This document shows, piece by piece, positions 7,933-14,071 of a stretch of 14,827 bases of DNA. A program made the translations under genes and the position numbers. Location: positions 1 through 14,827 of the forward strand of contig CAKQKT010000042.1 in the NCBI GenBank assembly GCA_934249275.1. Reading direction: 5' to 3'. The notes beneath the pieces are model-generated. The model worked only from the letters and a program-made list of their open reading frames with translations, was not told where the DNA came from and did not search any database. Source of the DNA: an uncultured Sutterella sp. (GTDB lineage Bacteria > Pseudomonadota > Gammaproteobacteria > Burkholderiales > Burkholderiaceae_F). Each line of letters opens with the position of its first letter. The stretch's first letter is position 1.

Positions 7933-8290
7933 GTTAATTCTCGCAGTCAAGTTGTGAGGACATTTCTAATTGTGACTGCTCTTGTACCACTTGGGGGATA
8001 TTTCTCACCTACTTTTGACCTATGGACATAAATCGAATGTGTAAGCTCAATTCTTTACAGAAAAATATTGTTACGCCTAGTGGAATCCCTTAAGGTGGAT
8101 GCATTAGGCATCTTTTTGGAAGTGCTTCGATCAAGGGTTTTCCCTGCGCTAGAGGGAATTGCAAGGGGTGCTGGATTGAGGTGAGCCGAAAAATGCTAGA
8201 GGAAATTACTGAAATAGTAGGGGTTCGTGAGGATTGTGATTTAAAAACCTCAAAATTAATTAGTATAAACCCTGTACCTCTAAGGAGAGA
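7933..8290. other. dcuB upstream region
   Basis: This A+T-richer stretch between the fumarase terminator and dcuB should carry the dcuB promoter. I looked for a near-consensus FNR box (TTGAT-N4-ATCAA) and found none with more than about 7 of 10 matches. I also found no convincing -35/-10 pair on the minus strand. The only coding candidate is the short plus-strand frame at 8193. Its length, over 350 bases, leaves room for several regulatory sites that I cannot identify. Confidence 0.5.
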
Positions 8291-8300
8291 TAAAAAATAA
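8193..8300 (+). CDS. Possible 35-residue small protein (weak)
   Basis: A short frame starts with ATG at 8193 and ends in TAA at 8300, encoding 35 mostly charged residues (MLEEITEIVG at the start, LRRDKK at the end). It is preceded by a good ribosome site, GAGGTGAG (8178-8185), seven bases before the ATG. Against it, codons such as AGG, AGA, ATA and TTA are rare in the neighbouring genes, its last codons run into the fumarase terminator stem on the opposite strand, no plus promoter is visible and no family is recognised. It may simply be chance in an A+T-rich gap. Confidence 0.15.
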   Translation: MLEEITEIVGVREDCDLKTSKLISINPVPLRRDKK

Positions 8301-8331
8301 GGCGCCCGTACTAAGTAACGGACGCCTTATT
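8291..8331 (-). terminator. Terminator of the fumarase gene
   Basis: Arms 8296-8304 and 8323-8331 pair over 9 bp, extended after a C-A mismatch by 8306-8309 with 8318-8321. The minus strand ends in TTTTTTA (8297-8291). It is 44 bases past the stop codon. Confidence 0.9.
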
Positions 8332-8374
8332 GATTGGCTTGGCTAATGGAGATCAGTCAAGCTTTGAGTGGAGA

Positions 8375-10024
8375 TCAGGCCTTCTTGCAGGCAATCGTGA
8401 CGGGCTTGAGCTGCTTGAAGAAGTCGTTGCCCTTGTCGTCGACGAGGATGAAGGCCGGGAAGTTTTCAACGCGGATCTGGTAGACGGCTTCCATGCCGAG
8501 TTCCGGATATTCGATGCATTCGATGCTCTTGATGCAGTCGCTCGAGAGAACGGCAGCAACGCCGCCGATGGTGCCGAGGTAGAAGCCGCCGTGCTTCTTG
8601 CAGGCGTCGGTAACGACCTGAGTGCGGTTGCCCTTGGCAATCATCACCAGGGAGCCGCCGGCAGCCTGGAATTCGTCAACGTACGGGTCCATGCGGTTGG
8701 CGGTCGTCGGACCCATGGAGCCGCAGGCGTAGCCTTCCGGCGTCTTGGCAGGGCCGGCGTAGAGAACCGGATGGTTCTTGATGTAGTCGGGCAGGCCTTC
8801 GCCGCGGTCAAGGCGTTCCTTAATGCGGGCGTGGGCGATGTCGCGGGCAACAATGATCGTGCCGTTGAGGAGGAGGCGGGTGGAGACCGGGTACTTCGTC
8901 AGGTCGGCGAGAACTTCCTTCATCGGGCGGTTCAGGTCGATGGTGACGCCGCCGGCTTCGCCCGGCTTGCGGAGTTCTTCGGGGATCAGACGAGCAGGAT
9001 TGTCATCCAGCTTTTCAATCCAGAGACCTTCTTCGTTGATCTTGCACTTGACGTTGCGGTCGGCGGAGCAGGAAACGCCCATGCCGATCGGGCAGGAGGC
9101 GCCATGGCGCGGCAGACGGACGACGCGGATGTCATGAGCCATGTACTTGCCGCCGAACTGAGCGCCGAGACCGATCTTCCAGGCTTCTTCGAGAAGCTTC
9201 TGTTCGAGTTCGATGTCGCGGAAGGCGCGGCCGGTTTCGTCGCCGGTGGTGGGCAGGCCGTCATAGTAGTGGCAGGAGGCGAGCTTCACCGTGAGCATCG
9301 TGCGTTCGGCGGAGGTGCCGCCGATCACGAAGGCGATGTGGTACGGCGGGCAGGCGGCCGTACCGAGGCTCTTCATCTTTTCGATGAGGTAGGGAACGAG
9401 CTTGGCCGGATTGAGGACGGCCTTCGTTTCCTGATAAAGATAGGACTTGTTGGCAGAACCGCCGCCCTTGACGACGCAAAGGAACTTGTATTCGGCGCCT
9501 TCGGTGGCTTCGATGTCGATCTGAGCAGGAAGGTTGCACTTCGTGTTCACTTCGTCATACATCGTGAGCGGAGCATTCTGGGACTGGCGAAGGGCATTTT
9601 CAGTGTAGGTCTTGTAGACGCCCTTGGAAATGGCTTCTTCGTCGCAGTAGCCGGTCCAGACCTGCTGGCCCTTTTCGCCGTGAACGATAGCGGTGCCGGT
9701 GTCCTGACAGAACGGGAGGATGCCCTTGGCAGCCGTTTCGGCATTGCGCAGGAACATCAGGGCAACATACTTGTCGTTGGCCGTAGCTTCCGGGTCGGAA
9801 AGAATCTTGGCAACTTGTTCGTTGTGTTCACGACGAAGCATGAAGTTGACGTCGTGGAAGGCGCCGTTGATCAGCTTGGTGAGGCCTTCAGCTTCAACCT
9901 TGAGGATCTTCTTGCCTTCGAATTCACCGACGCTGACGTGATCTTTGGTCAGAAGATAGTATTCGGTCTTGTCTTCGCCGGTCTGGAACATGGGCGCATA
10001 CTTAAATGCAGGAGTCTGAGCCAT
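8375..10024 (-). CDS. fumB: Class I fumarate hydratase (4Fe-4S, FumA/FumB type)
   Basis: This cytoplasmic iron-sulfur hydro-lyase interconverts malate and fumarate. The 549-residue length matches E. coli FumA and FumB (548). The three cluster-binding cysteines of the family are present as Cys106 ([10 protein letters not shown]), Cys225 ([10 protein letters not shown]) and Cys319 (GVSCSADRN). Other stretches typical of the family are FEGKKILKV (35-43), [18 protein letters not shown] (185-202), [10 protein letters not shown] (231-240), [10 protein letters not shown] (285-294) and, near the C-terminus, [13 protein letters not shown] and [15 protein letters not shown]. The start at 10024 agrees with family length; the ribosome site is poor (AAGG at long spacing). 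FumA and FumB cannot be told apart by sequence alone. I use fumB because of the neighbouring dcuB and frdC, which imply operation toward fumarate in anaerobic respiration. E. coli also pairs fumB with dcuB, but in the opposite order and cotranscribed. Confidence 0.93.
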   Translation of the reverse strand: MAQTPAFKYAPMFQTGEDKTEYYLLTKDHVSVGEFEGKKILKVEAEGLTKLINGAFHDVNFMLRREHNEQVAKILSDPEATANDKYVALMFLRNAETAAKGILPFCQDTGTAIVHGEKGQQVWTGYCDEEAISKGVYKTYTENALRQSQNAPLTMYDEVNTKCNLPAQIDIEATEGAEYKFLCVVKGGGSANKSYLYQETKAVLNPAKLVPYLIEKMKSLGTAACPPYHIAFVIGGTSAERTMLTVKLASCHYYDGLPTTGDETGRAFRDIELEQKLLEEAWKIGLGAQFGGKYMAHDIRVVRLPRHGASCPIGMGVSCSADRNVKCKINEEGLWIEKLDDNPARLIPEELRKPGEAGGVTIDLNRPMKEVLADLTKYPVSTRLLLNGTIIVARDIAHARIKERLDRGEGLPDYIKNHPVLYAGPAKTPEGYACGSMGPTTANRMDPYVDEFQAAGGSLVMIAKGNRTQVVTDACKKHGGFYLGTIGGVAAVLSSDCIKSIECIEYPELGMEAVYQIRVENFPAFILVDDKGNDFFKQLKPVTIACKKA

Positions 10025-10052
10025 GATGTCTATGCCTTATTCAGTTGGTGAC

Positions 10053-10123
10053 GGCCGCGGGGATTTTGCGGCCACGACAAACGTCTGCTTTGTGACAAAG
10101 TTTTGCCACTGGTCCAGCAGACG
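10053..10123 (-). promoter_or_regulatory. Inverted repeats in the fumarase leader
   Basis: Three symmetric elements lie between the candidate promoter and the fumarase start. CGTCTGCT (10082-10089) is exactly complementary to AGCAGACG (10116-10123), enclosing 26 bases. Within it, CTTTGT-G-ACAAAG (10088-10100) is a 6-1-6 inverted repeat of operator-like shape that would compete for the same bases. A third pair, GGCCGC/GCGGCC (10053-10058 with 10068-10073), forms a 6-bp stem. They could be RNA leader structure, an operator, or both. No named regulator site is recognised. Confidence 0.45.
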
Positions 10124-10136
10124 ATCTCTAGTTCCG

Positions 10137-10165
10137 ATTATCTACCTCTTTTGGAGGAGACTGAA
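10137..10165 (-). promoter_or_regulatory. Candidate promoter of the fumarase gene
   Basis: A good -10 element, GATAAT (10142-10137), lies on the minus strand 17 bases below a poor -35 (TTCAGT, 10165-10160). The start would be near 10130, leaving a leader of about 105 bases. The weak -35 suggests an activator is needed, but I found no clear FNR or CRP site above it. Confidence 0.35.
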
Positions 10166-10265
10166 TAAGACTTTAGCCCTAGTTGGGCATGAAAATCGAA
10201 GATTTATTGACTAGGGAAGCACTTCTCCGTATGTCTTAACGTTTTGTTGCGGCAAACCATGAGAA

Positions 10266-10952
10266 TCAGGCATTCAGAAGCCTGCCGTGCTCAAGCGTGA
10301 GTATCCGGTCGACGTTTGCGGAAGGGATGTGAGCCTCTTCAGCAACGACGGCAATGTTTCGGGTGTCTCGTACCCACTTTGAGATACAGGTTAACACTGA
10401 TGCTGAGGACTCGGCAGAAAGTTTTCGCGAAGGTTCATCAAGAAGAATGACGCGAGGCTGCTGCACGAAAAGCTGGGCGACCTCGGCGAGGCGGTATTGC
10501 TTGGGCGTCAGAACCGAGATTGGGGAGTGGGCGAGAGATTCGAGACGGCAGCGCACAAGAGCGTCTTCAATGCGTTCGCCTGCATCATTGGGCAGCTGCC
10601 AGGTGTTCTGCATGAGTCCCATCTGCAGGAACTGCGTGACCGTCATGTAGGGGGAGACGAGGTTTCGAGAGAGCGGCTGAATCAGCTCGCTAGCTCCGTT
10701 GTCGCTGAAGCGTCTTGCACCTTCTGTGAGTTCAAGACTTCCTGTGTGTCCGATCATGCCGGAAAGAGCCTTCAGCAGAGAAGTCTTTCCGGCGCCTATG
10801 ACTCCGGTTACGAGATTGACTGTTGCGGCGGTAAGTGTCAGAGAGAGATCGATGACTGCCGGAATACCTTGATATGCAACACTGAAATTGGAAAGACGAA
10901 GCTGGAGCATGGCTTGGAAGTTTAAAAACAACGTATCAGCCATGATAGGCAT
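10266..10952 (-). CDS. Small ABC-type ATPase with degenerate motifs
   Basis: This 228-residue protein has the fold signature of an ABC transporter nucleotide-binding domain, of the kind found with metal-chelate or cobalamin importers (FecE/BtuD-like). The Walker A motif GVIGAGKT (50-57), a Q-loop Gln (92, ELIQPLS) and Walker B VILLDEPS (168-175) are intact. The signature LSGGQ reads LTPKQ (148-152), the D-loop (SALD-like) reads SRKLSA (175-180), and the segment that should hold the switch His reads VVAEEAH (202-208), with no His at the usual place. It may therefore bind ATP but hydrolyse it poorly. No permease or binding protein adjoins it. It lies 47 bases after the GntR gene on the same strand and is probably cotranscribed. 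The first ATG has a weak ribosome site; an internal ATG at 10910 would also give a complete domain. No terminator is seen after it. Confidence 0.75.
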   Translation of the reverse strand: MPIMADTLFLNFQAMLQLRLSNFSVAYQGIPAVIDLSLTLTAATVNLVTGVIGAGKTSLLKALSGMIGHTGSLELTEGARRFSDNGASELIQPLSRNLVSPYMTVTQFLQMGLMQNTWQLPNDAGERIEDALVRCRLESLAHSPISVLTPKQYRLAEVAQLFVQQPRVILLDEPSRKLSAESSASVLTCISKWVRDTRNIAVVAEEAHIPSANVDRILTLEHGRLLNA

Positions 10953-10999
10953 TCGGCCCTAAGAAAGAAATTAGCCAAAAGTCGAAATCGACTAGTTCT

Positions 11000-11773
11000 T
11001 TAGTATAGGTTTCGAGCTTCCAAAATGTCTTTTGGCTCTGTTTCGGCGATGGAACGCGTGAAAATTGTTACGCCGGCGGCTGCATCCGCCGAACGAATTT
11101 CTTCGGAGTAGATGAGCGGAGCCGGTCTTCGGTCAAGGTAGACGCGTGTTACGACAAGGCCGGGGGAGCCTGCAGGCGCGTTCAAATGTTGCGCACAGTC
11201 GCTGTTGAGTGCGATGGCCTTGGCGCTCTGCCGCATGGAGCGGCAGCGGACGCCGGCGTGGTCCTCAAGGATTCCAAGAATTGATCCGGCATTCTCGGGT
11301 GTCAGAAAGGACATCAGGTCGCGTGCGGCGTCGCGGATCCACAGTTCTGTGATGTCGACGACGCATCCGTCCGTCGTTTTGGTGAGAAATGCGAGCGTGA
11401 TGAGCGGCGTGAGCAATGCAAAGCCGGTGCGTTCAGAGACGGCTTCGTTGCAGATGATGCGCCGGATGAAGAGAAGCTCCCGGTTTTCTGAATCGGAGAG
11501 CTGGGACGGCGAAAGGTGGGCCGTGAATTCGGCGTCTCGTCCGTCGCCTTTGACGATAGTGCCGCGACGGGGAGAGCGTTCAACAAGACCGAGGTGAACA
11601 AGCTCCGCCAGGGCGGAGCGCACGGTATGCCGGCTCATGCTGAAATCGGACATGAGTTGAGCTTCAGTTGGAAGAAGGCTTCCGACCGGGCGGCGCCCGG
11701 AAAGAATGTCGCCGGCAAGCCTTTGGGCCAGACGGCTCCAGAGCGGGGTGCGTGCTGTTTTGATTTTGGCCAT
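11000..11773 (-). CDS. GntR-family regulator with UTRA domain (HutC/FarR type)
   Basis: This is a 257-residue ligand-responsive transcription factor. The N-terminal winged helix is typical of GntR: LWSRLAQRLAGDILSGRRPV (11-30), PTEAQLMSDFSMSRHTVRSA (35-54), then the wing LVERSPRRGTIV (63-74). The C-terminal part (about 85-240) resembles the UTRA effector-binding fold, with the characteristic late strand pattern GLVVTRVYLDRRPAPLIYSE (205-224). The usual substrates of such regulators are small metabolites; nothing here tells which. The start at 11773 is kept because the winged helix needs these residues, yet the 14 bases between the ATG and the upstream terminator's T-run contain no Shine-Dalgarno sequence. 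The ABC-like gene follows 47 bases later, so the two may form an operon. Codon use is less biased than in purD, fumB or frdC. Confidence 0.88.
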   Translation of the reverse strand: MAKIKTARTPLWSRLAQRLAGDILSGRRPVGSLLPTEAQLMSDFSMSRHTVRSALAELVHLGLVERSPRRGTIVKGDGRDAEFTAHLSPSQLSDSENRELLFIRRIICNEAVSERTGFALLTPLITLAFLTKTTDGCVVDITELWIRDAARDLMSFLTPENAGSILGILEDHAGVRCRSMRQSAKAIALNSDCAQHLNAPAGSPGLVVTRVYLDRRPAPLIYSEEIRSADAAAGVTIFTRSIAETEPKDILEARNLY

Positions 11774-11784
11774 GCGAAAAGGGT

Positions 11785-11823
11785 ATGAAAAAACTCCCGC
11801 CGGAGCAAGTCCTGCGGGAGTTT
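11785..11823 (-). terminator. Terminator of frdC
   Basis: A perfect 10-bp stem (11791-11800 with 11814-11823) closes a 13-base loop, with possible extra GGA/TCC pairing inside, and the minus strand runs into TTTTTT (11793-11788). It is 58 bases past the frdC stop and ends only 14 bases before the GntR start codon. Confidence 0.88.
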
Positions 11824-11880
11824 GTTTGGTCAGTATTCAGTGGGCTGAAGGAGAACTTTCACAATCAGCCGGAGTACTGA

Positions 11881-12708
11881 TTACTTCCACCAGTTGTTTT
11901 CGTCAGCGAGGACGTAACGCGTGGCTTCCTGGCCGTTCTCGATCTGTTCAGCGCCGATGGAGTAGTTCTTCCAGGCGGTGAGCGTGCCGCAGACGATCAT
12001 GAGAAGAGCGATGAAGAGGAAGGTCTTACGAAGGCCGGCGCGGTCGCCGTTGCGCTGGTCGATGATGTCCGTTTCCGGGTTCTTGGCGAAGATGTCCCAC
12101 TTAACAGCAAGGCGATAGAGACCGATCATGCCGTGGAGTTCGGTGATGACGAGGAAGACGAACGTGTAGATCATGCCCATGTGGTGGGTGTGAACACCGA
12201 TCAGGTTCACGTCAAAGCCATGCGGGTTGCAGAGCATGGAGATGAGGTGCGGGAACACGAAGATGAAGAGGAGGAAGGCCGTGATGAACTGGACAATCCA
12301 GAGCGTCGTGTCTTCGTGACGGAGCATCTTGTAGTGAGCAAGGATGTCACGGAGCTGATGGTAGGAGGTCGGGAAGCGACGGAGAGCGCAGAAAGCGTGA
12401 ACAACGACGCAGAGCGTGATGAAGCCGACGAAGAGAACGTGCATCCAAGCCTGTTCTTCGGAGAAGAGGAAGAGGCCGCCGGAGGTGTTGATCAGGTTGG
12501 CGAAGAGGTCCTTGCTGATCTGCACGGAGGACGTGAAGGCCATGTGGCAGAACAGGAAGATGCCCATGATGACGCCAGTGACGGACTGGAGAACGTCATA
12601 GAGAGCCGTGGTGGAGGACTGACGCTTGGCGTCCTTGAGGCCGGCGCCCCAAATATTTTCGATGGCCGTCGGGGTGTTGGAGTACTTAACGGAATCAGGG
12701 GTAGACAT
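11881..12708 (-). CDS. frdC: Fumarate reductase dihaem cytochrome b subunit (FrdC, Wolinella type)
   Basis: FrdC anchors fumarate reductase in the membrane and passes electrons from menaquinol through two b haems to the iron-sulfur subunit. The 275 residues contain five hydrophobic segments (about 41-62, 88-109, 137-158, 176-198 and 228-246). The four axial haem ligands are at His55 (FLFCHMAF), His104 (VVVHAFCALRRFP), His154 (VFPHLIS) and His192 (ELHGMIGLYRLAVKW); spacing 49-50-38 nearly equals 49-50-39 in Wolinella (His44, 93, 143, 182). MLRHEDTTLW (128-137) is also shared. Glu190, two before the last ligand, corresponds to the Wolinella E-pathway glutamate (Glu180), whereas the Glu66 equivalent appears to be missing. 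A good ribosome site, AAGGA (12720-12716), supports the start. No frdA or frdB adjoins it, which is unusual. Succinate dehydrogenase of the same anchor class is the alternative. Confidence 0.9.
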   Translation of the reverse strand: MSTPDSVKYSNTPTAIENIWGAGLKDAKRQSSTTALYDVLQSVTGVIMGIFLFCHMAFTSSVQISKDLFANLINTSGGLFLFSEEQAWMHVLFVGFITLCVVVHAFCALRRFPTSYHQLRDILAHYKMLRHEDTTLWIVQFITAFLLFIFVFPHLISMLCNPHGFDVNLIGVHTHHMGMIYTFVFLVITELHGMIGLYRLAVKWDIFAKNPETDIIDQRNGDRAGLRKTFLFIALLMIVCGTLTAWKNYSIGAEQIENGQEATRYVLADENNWWK

Positions 12709-12741
12709 TTGTCTTTCCTTAGAGAACTTGTTTGTTACATG

Positions 12742-12781
12742 GAATCCGGTGCGGATGCATTGACAGGGTCCGCGCCGGTTC
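12742..12781 (-). promoter_or_regulatory. Hairpin in the frdC leader
   Basis: Arms 12742-12755 and 12769-12781 pair as GAA/TTC, CCGG/CCGG and GCGGA/TCCGC, interrupted by one bulge and one mismatch, around a 13-base loop. It would lie in the 5' untranslated RNA, ending about 22 bases before the ribosome site. There is no U-run, so it is not a terminator; it could stabilise the message or influence initiation. Confidence 0.35.
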
Positions 12782-12830
12782 TATGAGGGTCTATACGCCG
12801 ACAGGATGCCGGCAGATCATGTCAGCCCGT

Positions 12831-12872
12831 ATGATGCGCTCTTAAGGCTGGTATAAGTTTGATTTTTATCAA
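12831..12872 (-). promoter_or_regulatory. FNR-dependent (class II) promoter of frdC
   Basis: A perfect FNR consensus, TTGAT-N4-ATCAA, occupies 12859-12872. A -10-like CATCAT (12836-12831; 4 of 6) sits exactly where a class II FNR promoter requires it: with transcription starting at about 12824, the FNR box is centred at -41.5 and replaces the -35. The leader would be about 115 bases. It faces frdC, and the other neighbour (upp) is transcribed toward it and ends at its own terminator, so frdC is the only sensible target. Oxygen limitation would activate it. Confidence 0.85.
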
Positions 12873-12917
12873 GCAAAATGAGACTATCTGTAAAGAGAAG
12901 TGGTCTAAAAAAGGCAG

Positions 12918-12956
12918 TTTTACGTAAAAATACGCATTAATACTGCGTAAAAATAC
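12918..12956. promoter_or_regulatory. Operator-like repeats above the frdC FNR box
   Basis: An A+T-rich block holds a perfect 12-base palindrome TTTTACGTAAAA (12918-12929), an exact direct repeat CGTAAAAATAC (12923-12933 and 12946-12956, 23 bases apart) and an inverted pair TACGCA/TGCGTA (12931-12936 and 12944-12949). It lies roughly 90-135 bases above the predicted frdC start, a reasonable position for a second regulator. I cannot name the protein. Confidence 0.4.
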
Positions 12957-13025
12957 TCACATTTGGTAATAAATAAGAGTTAACCCGATAAAGATGTGGT
13001 CAAAAAAGTTTAGAAAAGTACAGGC

Positions 13026-13052
13026 AAAAAAAGACGGCCGTGCAAGGCCGTC
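13026..13052 (-). terminator. Terminator of upp
   Basis: A perfect 7-bp GC-rich stem (13033-13039 with 13046-13052) closes a six-base loop, and the minus strand continues with seven T residues (13032-13026). It is 24 bases past the upp stop. Confidence 0.92.
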
Positions 13053-13075
13053 GTGATTGGAAGGAGAGCTGTCTG

Positions 13076-13723
13076 TTAAAGCGTGCCGAAAATTCGGTCG
13101 CCGGCGTCGCCAAGCCCCGGAACGATATAGGCGTTCTCGTTGAGCTTTTCATCAAGCGCAGCGACAAAAATATCGATGTCGGGATGCTGTTCGCTCAGAA
13201 CCTTGACGCCTTCCGGGGCGGCAACGAGCGCCATGAAGTGGATCTGCTTGCCCTGAACGCCTCGTCTCTTGAGGACTTCAATGGCGTGGGCGGCGGAATG
13301 TCCCGTTGCGATCATGGGGTCGACGACGATGTAGTTGCTGGTGGGGGCGTCGGGGAGGCGAACCAGATATTCGACCGGCTCATGCTGTTCGTTTCGGCAG
13401 ACGCCGATATGGCCGACGCGGGCGGTGGGGATCAGAGCGAGAAGGCCGTCGGTCATGCCGAGGCCGGCGCGGAGCACCGGGACGATGACGGGATCTTTTT
13501 CGACGAGCATGGGCGCCTTGGTCGGGCAAATGGGAGTTTCGATTTCTTCGAGCTTCGTCGGGAAGTCGCGGGTGACTTCGTAGCCCATCAGAAGCGCGAT
13601 TTCATGGAGCAGCGTGCGGAAGTCCTGCGTGCCGGTGTTTTTGTCGCGCATCAGGGTGAGCTTGTGCTCAATGAGAGGATGATCGACGATGTGAAGACGG
13701 GGAAAGCGGGAATCGGTGCGCAT
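13076..13723 (-). CDS. upp: Uracil phosphoribosyltransferase
   Basis: Upp salvages uracil by joining it to PRPP to give UMP in the cytoplasm. The 215 residues are slightly more than the usual 208-210. Clear landmarks are [16 protein letters not shown] (15-30), ILRAGL-like [10 protein letters not shown] (81-90), the PRPP loop [12 protein letters not shown] (133-144) and the uracil-binding C-terminus [16 protein letters not shown] (199-214). In the PRPP loop the usual ATGGS reads ATGHS (His142), a replacement worth noting though the loop is otherwise normal. The start at 13723 fits the family N-terminus, with AGAGG about nine bases upstream. No uraA-type permease adjoins it, so it is monocistronic here. 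Expression is probably controlled at the promoter, which is overlapped by a large inverted repeat. Confidence 0.96.
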   Translation of the reverse strand: MRTDSRFPRLHIVDHPLIEHKLTLMRDKNTGTQDFRTLLHEIALLMGYEVTRDFPTKLEEIETPICPTKAPMLVEKDPVIVPVLRAGLGMTDGLLALIPTARVGHIGVCRNEQHEPVEYLVRLPDAPTSNYIVVDPMIATGHSAAHAIEVLKRRGVQGKQIHFMALVAAPEGVKVLSEQHPDIDIFVAALDEKLNENAYIVPGLGDAGDRIFGTL

Positions 13724-13818
13724 GAAATGTTGCCTCTGTCGTGTTGGCCTCGCCCGGCAGGGTGAGGCGTATGCGAAGCATTCCGGAACGCATATGGGCG
13801 GATGAAGAATGCCTCGGC

Positions 13819-13840
13819 AGTGTTAGCTTGACCTAACACT
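13819..13840. promoter_or_regulatory. Inverted-repeat operator at the upp promoter
   Basis: AGTGTTAG (13819-13826) and CTAACACT (13833-13840) are exact complements separated by six bases. The 22-base element overlaps half of the -10 hexamer and the predicted start (about 13831), the classical place for a repressor. Because only one arm would be in the RNA, it should act as DNA. The binding protein is unknown. Confidence 0.7.
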
Positions 13841-13866
13841 ATAGTATTGGGACTTCAATCAGTCAA
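13838..13866 (-). promoter_or_regulatory. Promoter of upp
   Basis: TTGACT (13866-13861; 5 of 6) and TATAGT (13843-13838; 5 of 6) are separated by the ideal 17 bases on the minus strand. The start would be near 13831, giving a leader of about 108 bases that contains a hairpin (13747-13751 with 13764-13768, extended inward). This is the best sigma-70 promoter match in the window. Confidence 0.85.
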
Positions 13867-13919
13867 AGAAGTTCTGAGGCGTTTTCGGGCAATTCCCGTG
13901 CCAACGCGTACGGTGCATT

Positions 13920-13928
13920 TGCTATGAT
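13920..13928 (+). promoter_or_regulatory. Candidate extended -10 promoter of the LapA-domain gene
   Basis: TG-C-TATGAT (13920-13928) is an extended -10 element on the plus strand, about 140 bases before the LapA-domain start codon. There is no good -35. The leader downstream contains small inverted repeats (for example 13943-13957 and 13972-13988). Confidence 0.4.
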
Positions 13929-14071
13929 GATTCCGAAATAGCGCCGTTCCGGCGCCGCCACAGGGCGGAGTACGGGACAGTTGTCCGTGAAGCGGAATCG
14001 CGCATGTGATTCGGCGTTCCCTGTTCGTCTACGTTCGGCTGTTTCCAAAGCCGGACGCTTCGGAGCTCCTT

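Noticed and set aside
7933..7950. TTG start at 7950 for dcuB
   Set aside because: No ribosome site precedes it, and the ATG six codons later matches the normal length and N-terminus of Dcu carriers.
7933..8290. Search for an FNR or CRP site above dcuB
   Set aside because: The best alignments reach about 7 of 10 for FNR, and no TGTGA-N6-TCACA pattern was seen, so no site is claimed.
8330..10051. A 573-residue open frame antisense to the fumarase gene
   Set aside because: It lies entirely opposite a certain class I fumarase, starts inside the fumarase terminator and has no recognisable domain.
12133..12786. A 217-residue acidic open frame antisense to frdC
   Set aside because: It mirrors a membrane protein whose haem ligands are all present; no ribosome site or family.
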